A stretch of DNA of 64,000 nt. Origin: Heliocidaris tuberculata. Its lineage: Eukaryota; Echinodermata; Echinoidea; Camarodonta; Echinometridae. Under the pieces are notes generated by a model that saw only the letters and a list, made by a program, of their open reading frames with translations, did no database searches and was not told the DNA's origin. The position numbers and the translations under genes were made by a program. Of this stretch, positions 1-12,514 are shown in pieces (the stretch's first letter is position 1; every line of letters starts with the position of its first letter). The stretch covers positions 18,036,911-18,100,910 of the forward strand of contig CM046844.1 of assembly GCA_025618425.1 (NCBI GenBank), given 5' to 3'.

Positions 1-639
1 TAGTATATTTCATGTTCATGTACCATTTACTTTAAATTTCATTGTAATGCCATTTTCTTATCTTACATAACCATAACGTATAACAGTCTTGTAATGATTG
101 TGTTGTTCTGTCACACCATATTAAATAGATGAATAATGATAAAATGAGTAAAATACATGTTAGGTAGATTTTCGATAGTGTTAGCATCTGAATAAACTGA
201 TTTGATAGGAGAATTAATTAAGCAACAATAGACACCTAGTCACATATCAGAGTAGACAAAGTAACATTTTCACGCAGAGAAAAACTATGTAAAGGCCTAT
301 TCAAAATATGAATTCTTGTGTAATCGTTGGGAAAACAGTGCAACGGGCAATTTTTCCTATACTAGAGGCTATCAATTTTGTTTTGAAGCTCGCTACCGAA
401 TCTAATGATTGGGTGTTTTTATTGCACTTTAGTCTCCGCTATCCAGTCGTACCTTTCGGTAAGAAAGGGGAATTTTTTTTTATTGATATGCATTTGTTTG
501 ACGCCACCAGAATTCTGTTGAAGTATATAGTGTTTATTTCTTAATAAAATCCATCTCTCTGAATAATACTTGAAATTTATTCATGATGCATTAGTCAATG
601 TCCTGCACAACGGAATAAACAAGTAGAAAGAGATTAAAA

Positions 640-1129
640 AAAAAAAAAAATAGACACTGTAGCCTCGGGTATTGTATCGCGTTTTAGGTCAGTGCGTCTA
701 TTTTCAATCCGACACTCAATGCAATGCTTAGTGACCAGAAAGTGTGGGCGAGTGTGTACGTGTGTTAAGGAGAGTGTGTGTCGGTTCGCATCGCACGCAC
801 TCTTCCTTTGCACAGTCATCGCATCGCTGCTAGCTCCACACGCATTTACGGTCTGTGTCGAATGTCGTCTGCAGCGTATGAGTATAATCAAACGCCACGA
901 CACTCTACACCAGCGCAGTGAGATTTGCACCCAGCAGTCAGTCCAGCGCAGTCTAACTTGTTACTGTCTCTTTCTAATTGCCACGCAGACACTATCGTTA
1001 AGGGGAGGCATCCAGAAGGGGGGTTTTCTTCGAGATATGCAGACATCAGCGAGAGCTTTACCGCCACACGATGTATGCATGGGATCATGATCGCTAGCTG
1101 AGCTCTGGGATTCTTAAACGGCATCCGCT
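640..1129 (+). promoter_or_regulatory. probable promoter / 5' UTR of the FN3 gene
   Basis: This stretch lies directly upstream of the first coding exon. It is more complex and richer in C and G than the AT-rich flank before it, and has no recognisable repeat. No convincing TATA box is visible. Initiator-like pyrimidine-rich sites containing TCAGT occur near 690, but none can be chosen as the start site. A TAA stop at 1115-1117 lies in frame 15 nt before the ATG at 1130, so the coding frame does not extend upstream. Several short upstream ATGs are present (for example 692), so translation may be damped by upstream ORFs. The limits are inferred. Confidence 0.4.
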
Positions 1130-1307
1130 ATGGAATTTATGCCTGTCAACATTCGCGGGGAGATATGCCGCTGCGAAGTCGGGTCATCGCCGCCGCAATC
1201 GCCTCGATTTCAGGGACGGTATGATGGTCGCCTACCGATGGGTTTACACGTCATGTTTTGGTGCTTTGTTGCTGTGCTATGTGGAACACTTCAGCTGTCT
1301 TCTGGTG
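1130..1307 (+). CDS. FN3 membrane protein, exon 1 (signal peptide)
   Basis: First coding exon of a three-exon gene. The ATG at 1130 has a good context (G at -3, G at +4) and an in-frame stop 15 nt upstream. The exon gives residues 1-59 plus the first base of codon 60, and ends at a strong donor, GTAAGT at 1308-1313. Residues 37-58 (MGLHVMFWCFVAVLCG onward) form a hydrophobic stretch followed by small residues (LSSG), typical of a cleavable signal peptide. The 36 residues before it are polar and contain two Cys, an unusually long n-region. M37 (ATG at 1238, weaker context with C at -3) is therefore a credible alternative start. The last base G joins CC of exon 2 to give Ala60 (phase 1). The role is to send the FN3 protein into the secretory pathway. 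Linking this exon to exon 2 across 58.6 kb is inference from matching phase and domain logic. Confidence 0.7.
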
Positions 1308-1313
1308 GTAAGT

Positions 1314-4300
1314 GGATTCTTTACATGTCCTCGGAATCAAGATAAAAATATATCTACAAACACGCTTGAAATGCTTGCAATGTTTTCCTTAAAACTTCTA
1401 TTTCCCATACGTTATAGGAAGTATTATGGAATTGCATTATGGAATCATGAACATAAATTGACACAAAAACAAACTATTAAAAAAAAAAAAAAAACAACAC
1501 CCAAGACTGTACTTAAAAATATGTATGATCTGGTGGGTAATCAGCTTGATACTGGCATCATGAGATCTACTAAAATCTTAAATGTGGTCAGGAGTCAGGA
1601 GCGTATGGGACGAAATAGGCTAAACTTGCTCTCATAATTATCTTCTGAATAAATCTGTACTTAAGTACTGCATGCAGACGATGTTAGTAATGATTCACAG
1701 CATTTATATGGCGCCGTATGTCTCTCAAAATCATTCAGAGGTTCAGACGATGAAACGTAATAAAAAGGGGTCCAGTGAAGCTGATGGTAAACCAGTTTGT
1801 TTCCTCACACAAATTCACAATTGATTAATTGCGGATTCTGAGCTATTTGTGAAAAAAAATTGGTCATAGGATGACATGCATCGTGTGTCAGTAAAGCATC
1901 AGTTCTCGATGACAACATTTATCACCAGTGTATAGAATTCACCATTGAAGCGAGAGGTGGAGATCCTTAAAATAACATTGAACTCCTAAAGGTCAGTGTC
2001 ACCCAGACCTACAATTATTCCACTCTTCGTAGAGGTCTTGTAGTTGGTGTGAAAAGTAGCACTTCTCATCATCGTGGATCGCGCCCAGGGAAATAAGATC
2101 AATAAACTCTTTTGAATTAGAACAATGCAAATGGCGCCTTGATTTTGTTTATTCTTAATATCTGTAAGCAGGGCAATGAAATACAGGAAAAAGCAGACTA
2201 TGATGCAGCGTGTATTAAAATTTTCCAAAGCTACATATTAATGGCTAAACAAAATTTAATTTCAGTTGCAGAATAGGAGAGGTTTTTTTACAGCCTCATT
2301 TGCAAATGTGTTAGGTTGACGTTAGAGATTTTATGTTGCCGCGGAAGGTTAATGCCAAAATTTAATATCCTGATATTCTCACATCACCGACATTGATTTG
2401 ATCTTGATATTTTTTATGTCCAAGTGATAATTGTTTCTAAACTTGTTATATTATCATGATTATGGCAAATATTTAACCTGCCCCATGTAAAAGTTATATT
2501 GAACAAATTTATATATTAATACCAGTTTGTAATAATTATGTTTAACCATAGCAAAGAACAACAACACATGAACCCCTGAGCAGTCCATAACCGCTAGTCA
2601 TCCAGGAGTGCCGCTTTTGCATTCATCGATGCTTTTATCAACCACAGTATTCTACTGCTTGCATGAGAAAGAAAGTAGTAAACACGAGCTTGTAGGTATC
2701 TTATTGGATTTGAAATAAACACTGATCAATTTCATACCGAATTCTTGAGGCGACGTAACAATATCCGCTTCAAAGGCAGATGGTAATGATCCGTTATGGC
2801 AAAGAGCTTAAGGATGGATTTCAAATTCTGAAATGGTTTTTGGTTCGATGTAAGCTCAGTCTGTGTATTGCATTACAGTCATTACGTATAAGCGTACATA
2901 AGACCCCATTTCTTTGGTATATTCAGACTTAACTGTTCAGTTTCAGTTTCAGTTCAAAGACATTATATCCAATTTTCGAATATTTGTATACAAAGTATAA
3001 TAAATGACCCAAATAATGTACATTTATTTTTAAAACAAAAATATGACAAAACTTACATTCATTGTAGTATAATACATAGGTGGAGGACACACCTCTAAAA
3101 ACAATAGCTTGGGGCGAGGGTGCCCTATTCAAAACTTTAGGAAAATTCTCAACAATCTGCATTGATTCCAATGGTGCAACAAGAATAGCTCAATAGAATT
3201 AAACGGAACAAAATGTAGAAATTCAATTTAATTCAATTCATTTCAATTTAATTTTATTTCACCAAAGCAATAAAAATCATTACACACATACATACTACAT
3301 GGTACACAGTAAAATATAAAAAGTTGTTTGGCAAGTAGCAGCCAGAAAAAACAAACAAAAAAGGAATCAAAGGCTATTAAACTTTAATGTACTTTCCTTA
3401 TTTGCACTTTTGCATTCCCTTGTTCAAAGGGCTTGTTGAGCACTCCATATATAAGCCTTATAGTCACGTTATGCTGAATATCTCGTTATAAGTATCCAAA
3501 CCATCATAACCTCGAAAAGACCCAAAAGCTTTTTGCAATGCATCGGTATTGCCTGCTTGGATATTCCGTTAAACGGATTTGCCGCCTTCCACCGAGCGTT
3601 TGAAGCAATTAGTACCTGGTTAATGAGTTCACTGAAATGATCATATAGTCTATCTTTTATGTCTTTAGGTATCAGCATTCGATAAACTAAGCATTGCAGG
3701 CAATATTCATAGGACCTCATGGAAGAACAGCTGCATTTTGTAAATGCCACTGAAATCCACCATATTGATATATATTTATGATTTACCATGTAGATTTGAA
3801 CTTTTTAAATGTTGTTATTAAATTGAAAATAAACAAATGCTATCAGTGAAATCACCCTAATACCTCAACTCATAACCCACCGCAGAGTGGCGGAAAATAA
3901 AACGTAAACATTCTTAAGATATCATTGTGTATAATTTGACGTGGTGTAAAAAGCAGAATTTAAGTGGAAGCAGTTCAGAGCGCTATACGACCCTCTTAAA
4001 AACCTCTAATATGTGACCATGTAGTCATCTAAAACGTGTGTGATAATTCACACTCATGGATGTAACACTTAAGCCTCATTTACACATTATGCGGCAAACC
4101 TCAAAAAACTACCACGAAAAAATAAAAACCATTTTTGTTGTGTCAACGAATGGCAAGTTGGGGTGGAAAATAGTAGCTGCGCGTAACGAAATGCCCTTAA
4201 GCGTAATTGCTTTTCTTAACTGAGAATGACAATGACCTTTATCAAGTCCCATGTCATCTTAACAAGTACAGAATCCTTAATGCCACCAGTAAATTAATAT

Positions 4301-5100
4301 TGCTTGAATAATAAAAGCATCATCTATTGTACGGAACCGCGTTGCAAAGTAAGCATATACGTATGTATATTCATCGAAAATGATTATTATCTTTTGACAA
4401 AATTCGACAAGATTAAAACGTGATTTATTATCGGCAGAATTAAACACTTGCTTCACTTTGTAGGTACCATTGGGTATACTAGGTCTTCCGATAAAATAAC
4501 CTGTAAGAAATGATTTTCTTTCATCTGCGATAAAAGGGCATTCAAATGAATAATGGAATATCTGTTCAATTAATATTCAGATTTGTGACGCCACTTACGT
4601 TTATTTCATTTTATTTTGCCGCGGTGGGTTTTGAAGGCGGTTTACTGCTCCATGAGAACGCGAATGTGAATGAAGCTTTATAGGCCGTGGGGGGATGCAT
4701 GCATTTCTCCATTATGCTGCATATTTATGCCTTTTCGTTGGAAAAACAGACGACATACAGACACCAACCTTGAATACAGGAAATGAAAACATGCAAGTGT
4801 CCATCAGCTCTTAGCTGACGTGTATGGCAAAATGCAGGGTACTGCTAACAAGTCACTCGACCGTTGCTTTGTGAAAGGTATAGGGATAATTATATCTTTC
4901 AAGTCAGCATATATTGCTGGGGATTGCTGGTACCCTTATAGATACAAAAATATAGATATATATATATTATATAGGTAAAAACGTACATTTAGGTTCGCTG
5001 ATGGCGATGGAAAATAGGCATTTGGTCTCTTTCTCTCTAAAGACCTTACACAACACAGCACTCACACACAAACCCTGCTATATTTGAACATTAATTTCTC
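1314..5100. other. 5' part of intron 1, no recognisable element
   Basis: AT-rich, mostly unique-looking sequence. One minus-strand open frame at 3469-3789 (106 codons) has a protein-like middle section (KDIKDRLYDHFSELINQ) with a CSCSS...YCLQC cysteine cluster. I recognise no family and see no clear splice context, so it is not called a gene. A first intron next to its first exon often carries enhancers, but no specific site can be pointed to. Confidence 0.4.
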
Positions 5101-5225
5101 ACAGTATTATGTATTATATACAATATATTATTATATGTTATATATTACATGTTAGATTATTATATATTATATGTTAGATATTACATATCATATGTTATAG
5201 AGTATGTATTATACATGTAATATCA
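5100..5225. repeat. degenerate TTATATGTTA-type AT minisatellite
   Basis: Repeated variants of TATTATATGTTA and TTAGATTATTATA run for about 125 bp, almost wholly A and T. It is simple sequence with no coding sense. Confidence 0.6.
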
Positions 5226-6749
5226 CAGAAAAGGAGAAGACCGGTCGTAGCTCTTTTGCTGTTGTTGTTCATAAGTTATTTGGAAAATGGTAGACTTGTT
5301 ATATATTCATAACTTAGTTTGTATATCTATAACTTTAAAGTTTGACGTAGGCAGTGTTTTATTAAAAGGGGAAGCAAGGGGGGGGGGGGGTCGGGAAACC
5401 ATGATAGCCCACAATCCCTTGGAAATGTGCCATATAGGTGTGTTACATAGTTTTTATCCAGTGCCAACTGATTTCCCCTTTAAATTCATCCGAATCCAAA
5501 AATAACTTGCCTGAGCAAAATCATTCAAGATTCTTTTTCTCAATATTTCTACATGCTTAACAAAAACGCATGTTTACAACTAGTGTATCGCTTAACCTGG
5601 CGCCACGTTAAACGGCATGTTATGAATCTGGACAGTACATGTAGATACCTGAAATCACAGACGCGGGGAAAAAAAATGTCTTCCAGCCCTCGAGGCGATC
5701 GTTGTTTACGAGGCATGCAGCTATAATACTTCATGCTCATTCACGGCACCGTACATCATCATGATATTTAATAATGATGCGCCCACATCACTGCATAGGT
5801 AGGTGAATCTGAGTTTAATGGATGTGGTAGAGTGATAGCAAATCCAAGAAAATTGCAGAGGCGGAATGAAGAAAACTGATAGATACGACAGGAATTGTAT
5901 CTGTGTCTTTTTTAGAAAAGATATGACGACAATACTCCATTGCTTACTAATTGACAAAATCGTTTTAATTTGGTAAGATGCTTATTCCTCTTCAACGTAT
6001 GTATTAAACATTATAAGTCGAATTCTACATGCAGTAAGCCTTAATTTCTTTTGATGATTTCTGTATTTGAGATCTAAAGAATCTTACGGTGTTTTCCTAC
6101 CAGGTAGATGCCAAAAGTACACTTTACCTTAAAAATTTATCTCAAGTTACCGGCCATTTTCCTGTCGCTGTCTATTACAATGAACAATTCTGTACTTGCA
6201 AGCAACGATATAGTAATAATGATGTACTTAAAAGCATTCTTGTTTTATCTTGTTTTTACATATAAAGTATATCTTGTTTAGTACTGTTCAATTCAATATA
6301 AAAACCCTCTATTCAGAAATCATTGCATTTATAAACCAAGAACATTATGTATACGCTTTTAAAAGATTTAAACTTGACATTTTATATATATAATAGAGAG
6401 CGAGAGATGTGTACAGAATAGCCGATTTGATTTCAAGGAAAAACGTGTATTGATTGGGGGTGCACTTTTTATACGACGACAGTATACAGAATTCCTTAAG
6501 AGAGAGAATCCCAGAAAATCCGAGGTACAGTGGCTGCTTTCTTTGTGTATTGATGTTGTATACATATAAGAAGATAGGGGAAACATATATAGATCATGAT
6601 AAAAAGTTCGAGTGTTTGTGAAAAATTAACGTAAGTAACATTTTTTTAGAACTAAATGTTAAGTTTCTGTCTCGGGAATGTGGGAGAGGTTCTCCATTTC
6701 TCTCTATCTTGCTATATCTTTCTCTTTCTTTATCTATTTGTATCTTTGT

Positions 6750-6906
6750 GTCCTTCTATGTTATCTCTCTCTCTCTCTCTTTCATATATTTATCGGTCTT
6801 TCCCTCTTTCATCTCACTCTCTTTCACACCTTTCTCTCTTTATCTCTCCACTGTCTATCTCCCTCTCTCCCTCTCTCCCTCTCTTTCTAGCCCCTCTCTC
6901 TCTCTT
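6750..6906. repeat. CT-rich microsatellite
   Basis: Imperfect (CT)n and CCCTCTCT units form a polypyrimidine strand. The serine- and leucine-rich open frames over it are artefacts of the repeat. Confidence 0.8.
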
Positions 6907-7327
6907 AAGTACATAATATGCTATTTTCTACGAAAGTAGAATCATAGAAATACAAATAACTAACAAGCTTCACCTCAGCAACATATCCAGCGGTTTCACA
7001 ATTCCAGCTCGATTAAGAGAGATTCTCACATAGTTATATCAAGCCAAAGTACTCTATGAGGTCAGAAATCCTTCCTACCTTTGATTATGGCAAGAGAGAA
7101 GAGAAGAGAAAATTATACATTCTAAGATACCATCGATCATTTAAATCCCATGGGTGAGTCTGGTATTAAATTTAGAATCTTCTGTGTTCACTGCATACAT
7201 ATTATGGATTATGGGTTATGCCCTCTGGAAAAGAGAAGTAGGGATGTGTGTCAAATATGAAATTGACAATTTCGTTTAGTGTGGACCGCGGAAGGCGATG
7301 ATCAAAGTGGGAGATTTGTCAAGTTAT

Positions 7328-7360
7328 ATTTTATTTATTTATTTATTCATTATTATTCAT

Positions 7361-7411
<51 letters not shown>

Positions 7412-7438
7412 TTCATTATTTTTTTTTTTTGGGGGGGG
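7328..7438. repeat. (ATTT)n microsatellite ending in T and G runs
   Basis: About twenty ATTT units, interrupted twice by ATTC, are followed by a run of T and then a run of G. All frames read as tyrosine, isoleucine, phenylalanine and leucine, so the apparent ORF here is spurious. Confidence 0.9.
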
Positions 7439-8665
7439 CATTCTATGGTTAATACACTTGTAAACAACGAATATCAAAATAATTTATATTCATGTAATAG
7501 TTGGATAAAAAAATGTATCTGACCAGTTTAGGAGCCATAAATAGTGTTAACGCCAGCAAAAACAATATGACAGAATTTACTGCGGAAACCGACCCTGTTA
7601 TCAGGTCTGCATCGCAATTAGTAATTAATTAGCAATTAATAAGTAATTAACATCTGGGGTGAGCGGCAGCTTTAGTAATACCAACTACCCATAGTTTCAA
7701 GGAATACCCTACCCAAACTGTTTAAATAATCGTTAAGGTGATTTTAGATTTCCTTTTGGGATTTTAGTGATATAAATAATTAAGTATATACCATTATATC
7801 CCGTTAGGTCTACAATCCATATTGTAGGAAAAAGCTTGTGACACCAGTCTGTTATTTAACAACAAACATCTACATGAAGCGTACAATAAATCTCCCATGT
7901 TTCTTATCAGTCTTTACATACATATATATAATGTATATAATTTAATTTATATACGTTAAGCATGACTTGTGTATTATTCACCTATATAATCTATACAGCC
8001 ATGCAGGTATACTTTTAAGCACAAAAATAATTAAATTCAAAGCATGCGTTAATTACATGTACATTGAAACTACTCACAGAAAGTCATTAAGTGCGCATTA
8101 TCCAAAATTGAAACATCTAAACTGAATGGTTGAATATGACATGTATCCTGTGTATGAGGAATTTTGAAAAACTCATTATTTTGACCCCTCCCCCAAAGAT
8201 GATCATCATGATTATAAAAATTCAAGGGTCCTTCATTTCTCAAGTTTGTGGAAAATGCTTCTAAACCGTGGAAAACGAAAACCTAATTTTTTGTGTAAAA
8301 AAAACAATCGATACTAATTATTTCATCGTGGAATTAATAATTAACTTTGACTCACGTATATTGTAAACGACTAGTCTGTTATGTGCTGTTAAAATCAATT
8401 TTTGCGGCGCCGGCAAGAAAAAATGGTTGCTTATTTTCCAATTTTGTGGAATTTTAACAGGAGGCAATTTCGACATTAATGGCAATTTCCAATCAATTAT
8501 TTCGTCTCAACGAACCGACGAGATATAGAAAACACATGCATGTAGACTAGTAGACGCTGTCCGTGATGTATGTATTGTATTGATGACTATGGGGGTGTGA
8601 GGTTGGTGATAGAAATATACATGACTGGAATTTGGATCGAATGAAATAAATAGGAAAAAAGGGTC

Positions 8666-8790
8666 AATGCTAGATGCTCTTGTCAAAGAATTTATTATCA
8701 ATTTTAAGGGAAAATGAATATTATGCTGAATGTTCATTATGCTAAATGCTGTTGTCAAAGAATTAATAATTGATTTTAAGGGAAATAATT
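8666..8790. repeat. local tandem duplication, about 70-bp unit
   Basis: ATGCTAGATGCTCTTGTCAA (8668) and ATGCTAAATGCTGTTGTCAA (8738) start two related copies. Both run on through an AT-rich stretch into TTTTAAGGGAAA. Divergence of a few bases shows the duplication is not brand new. Confidence 0.65.
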
Positions 8791-8834
8791 ATTATCTTTG
8801 TCTGAAAAGCGGCAGATAAAATATTAGCAGATAT

Positions 8835-8945
8835 AGATTGAGAGAGGAAGAGACAGAGACAGAGAGAGAGGGGGGGGGGGTGGGATAGATGAATGTAAAA
8901 GAAACGAGTAAGTATAGAGAGCGAGAAAGAGAGATAGAGATATAC
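8835..8945. repeat. GA microsatellite with G run
   Basis: Imperfect (GA)n passes into a run of about ten G at 8871-8880, then returns to interrupted GA. The same GA-to-G transition recurs in several other places in this intron. Confidence 0.85.
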
Positions 8946-9777
8946 AGGTTACAAAAAGATGTTGCCTAGGGAGTTACGGAGAGGGGATATTATATGCAGA
9001 GAAAGAGGGATTGATTGAATTTCCATGGATTTCAATCATTAATTTGTTCCCAAACAAATCAACAATTATTTCTTCCTCGAATGTCAATAATCATTTTGAG
9101 CCACCTTTCCACGTAGTTAAAATCTAGCCCCAAAACATGCAGGCCTGACTGAAGCGCTACGGGGTTTTTTTCCTTTTACCCCATCCATTTTCAACTAATG
9201 TGAAATCCTTTCCCTCTGTACAGTCCGTGGATATATTACATGGACCGGGTGGGTGGGTATAGGGGGGTGTTCCTGGTCGAATGTACCGAAATGAAAATAT
9301 AGAAATCTTTATTTGGTATATCATTCCACAAATGTAAAAGTGCGCAGTCGTTTCTTCGCCGTTCTAGTAACTGTTGAGCATTTAGATTTAAAAATGCATA
9401 GTTGAGAAAAGGTAGCAGCATGAATTTGATTTTTTTAAAAATAAGTTAACAGTAATGCTAACTTCTATGTAAAAGTGAGGTTTGTTACCATTGACATCAT
9501 CAATCACTCTCATTAACTTCACAACAACTTGCACATTAACAAAAAGCACACAAAAAACGTAACAAATGCGGGTTAAATGATGAAATGTAACAGCTGTTGA
9601 ATGCCTTGTATAGCTATGGATGATGTCAGTATAGTTTCACCATAGGCCTAATTTCTCTATCATGTCATGTAATTATATGGTATAGAAAGCAGATTATTAT
9701 AATCATAAGTATATTATTATTATTATTATTACTATCATCATTATCATTCTTTTTATAAGCACTGCTTCTACACGGTA

Positions 9778-10048
9778 AAAAAATTGCCGTTTTTTCACGG
9801 GAAATTTCCTGGCAGTCAGGATGCCGGGAATTCCCGTTTTTCTCGTGTTTTTTTTTTTTCCAAACCTGAAATGAGAATACATTTAATCACCCGACATAAA
9901 ATTACAGTCTTTTTCCTGTAAAACAACAGCAAGTTTGTTGGGCGATTGTAAATATATGCTGATCTCCGGTAAACCAACAAACTTTATGTTATTTTACAGG
10001 AAAAAGACTGTAAAATTGAAATAACGGCAATATCTTGTAATTTCAAGG
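9778..10048. mobile_element. palindromic MITE-like element
   Basis: Two inverted arms of about 43 bp (9898-9940 and 9974-10016) share the core ACAGTCTTTTTCCTGTAAAA and its complement around a 33-bp loop. An outer inverted match (ATTGCCGTTTTTTC near 9783, GAAATAACGGCAAT near 10017) suggests the element extends further. No open frame and no clear target duplication. Most likely a non-autonomous fold-back DNA transposon; the ends are approximate. Confidence 0.5.
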
Positions 10049-10661
10049 GCAAAAAACAAACAAACAAACAAACAACAATTGTTGTTTTACAGTAATTGCT
10101 ACAATGTATATTATTAATTATTATCATTACCGTCATCGTAGGCCTAATTAGTGTTATCAGGTATCATTATTCAAATAATAATCGTAAAACTATTTGCCTG
10201 ATTGCCAATATGTTTTTTAAAAAAACACTCATGTCATCTGTAACAAAAAAAAAAAAAGATGGTGCATGGGGGAAATTGTAAATGCAATGGCTCGATGTGT
10301 TTTCAACCGTTTATGAAAAGCAACGGGGTGTTCGCGGTATCAATTACTTCTTATTCCACTCCAGCTAAAACATTATGCGACAAGGCGTGGGTTTGATTCG
10401 AGACGGAATGTTCGATCAATGTTTTATAAATTAAAATTTAAAAGAAAAGACGCTTACTCTTATACTGTTTTAACAGGAGAATGGATTCGCCATCACCATG
10501 CAGTACCCCCATGCGGATTGAATGATTCATCACACCACTTCTGAGATATTAGATTGATCCGTTATACTTGATTTCAAACGAATCATCTCCCTCTCCCACT
10601 CACTCATTTCACAAACAAGTTGATATACATTAAAATGATGTCCTTGTGCGTGCGTGCCTCG

Positions 10662-10667
10662 GTGTGG

Positions 10668-10700
<33 letters not shown>

Positions 10701-10702
10701 GT
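10662..10702. repeat. (GT)n microsatellite
   Basis: A dinucleotide GT tract of about 32 bp with a GGTGTGGGTGC lead-in. It makes a spurious histidine/threonine-rich frame on the minus strand. Confidence 0.9.
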
Positions 10703-12191
10703 GATGATAATATCTACATTTGAGTCTTTCCAAATTTATTGCCGTCAAAACGAGATATGAATTATGCTTATACGCATCGCTGAAACCTGCAACTTTATTT
10801 ACGACATCTCTGCTGCTCTCTATTTAAGTAATGATTAATATGTAACCATGACGATATTTTTATCGCAGAAAGTCATCCTTCGTGACCGAATTTGATGATG
10901 GACTTACACCTTTCACTCGACATATAAAGTATCTTTTTGTAATACACTTTTGTCTGCTTTCTTTAGTATGAAATCGCAAATATTATATGAGACAGATTAG
11001 CAAATAGCATAAAACGAATTGTCTACCCAAATAGGTTGAATGGGTTATGAAAAATAATTGTGTATTATGTAAGGGTCTGTCACTATTCATTAAAAAATAC
11101 AAATAAATAAAGCCATTTCAAGTTTTCGAATAGGTAAAGCAAATGTAATAAGCCTGCTCGCAATTAAAATTTGCGCATGTGCAGATAAAAGTCATTTGTA
11201 CCGATTACAATTGACCTTTATACGCTTTCATAATGTGCGCACCATGGTGCGCTCTCTAGTATGATTTTACATGTTAAACAAGTTAATTTGTCTATGGCGC
11301 GACCACCAAAACAGATGCGCGTGCGCGTACAAACTGGGGTCATTTCGGGGTCATTTGTACCATGTACTAATTACAAACTGGCTTATTGGTATATTTCATG
11401 CAACAGCGTAACAATGAACGGTTTAGGTATTGCATTATTGTTAGTCTTGTGTGATTGTGCTAAAGCGATTTTCATTGAAGATATATTTTTTATAATGTAG
11501 AGTTTCATTAGACAATCCATTTCCCTATCTACAAAGGATAGGCAAGACAAGAAAGGTCAAAGGAAAAAGAAATAACACTTCCAAAATCAGACTCACATGT
11601 GCAGCGGAAGTACCTTAACCCGGAAGTAGTTGCACGTGCGATCGATAGGGCCAACCCATCATACTTGTGTTAAGTGATGGGATCTGACCGTTCAATGGTA
11701 TTTCACATCCCTTCTGTGTACGACCCAACGTTGTACTTCATTTATGGCTGGTATAATCATGAAAGATAATTACGATACCCTTTCCTTCTCCGCTTAAATC
11801 ATTAAGGGAAACCATTTTAATGTGCGGCGACCAAAACGCTGACATAAATATGTAGTGGTCTGCGGATGAGACGGTAAATAATTTAGCAGCCATTTTTTTT
11901 ACGCATGCTTTTGCAAAGCATGCAACAACTAAACTTGGAACAAGCTTTTGAAATGTCAGATATTATTCTTTTCAAGGTTGACAGTTTATCGTCGAATCTC
12001 CAGTCATATGATATAATGTGCATATGTTTGATCACACAAATTTGATTCTATCAGAATCCTTTTTATTCATTCTTCTTTCGAACATTTCAACTCATTTACA
12101 TCCGGTAAAAAATATCTAAAAATCCAAATTTCCCAAGGGGTGGAGTTACAAGTTATACAGAAGATAGTAGTTTGCTATCTGTAGGTATTAT

Positions 12192-12505
12192 AGGCATGGA
12201 GGTGTAGTGGTTTATTGAATAAGTCACCGGACTATGAAGTTCATTATGATACGGGGTTCGAATCAATGCCATGGCACTATAATGTCCTTTGGCAAGGCTT
12301 TAATCTACACTTGCCATTCTCCACTCAGGTGAAGTATGCGGGTACTTGGTAAGAAGAAATTTTTTGAAGGATTGAGCGTCTTATCATAGGAGCTCGGCTA
12401 TAAAAGCCGAAGTAATGATATTGCCAGGCCCTCTGGCATGTCTGGGATATCTGTACCTACTGATCAGGTTATCCTGGTAAACATTATCATCCTCCTCCTC
12501 CTCAT
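12192..12505 (+). mobile_element. tRNA-derived SINE
   Basis: A box-A-like segment (GTGTAGTGGTTTA near 12202) is followed about 50 bp later by a perfect box B, GGTTCGAATC at 12255-12264, the internal Pol III promoter pair of a tRNA. Downstream comes a body (CTTTGGCAAGGCTTTAATCT, then GAGCTCGGCTATAAAAGCCG) and a short CTC-repeat tail. The body resembles other fragments in this window (45.75 kb, 46.1 kb, 59.7 kb). Not coding. The 3' end is approximate because it abuts the next element. Confidence 0.7.
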
Positions 12506-12514
12506 TTACTATTA

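Noticed and set aside
692..1090. 132-codon frame in the upstream region as a separate small protein
   Set aside because: It has no domain or signal, overlaps other frames on both strands, and lies in the probable 5' UTR. An upstream ORF is possible but not a supported gene.
1221..1637. 138-codon frame overlapping exon 1 in another frame
   Set aside because: It runs through the donor site into A-rich intron sequence and contains poly-Lys from an A run. The 1130 frame with its signal peptide and in-phase donor explains this region better.
3469..3789. 106-codon minus-strand frame with a CSCSS/YCLQC cysteine cluster as a SWIM-like zinc finger
   Set aside because: The cysteine and histidine spacing does not fit the SWIM pattern, and no flanking exons were found.
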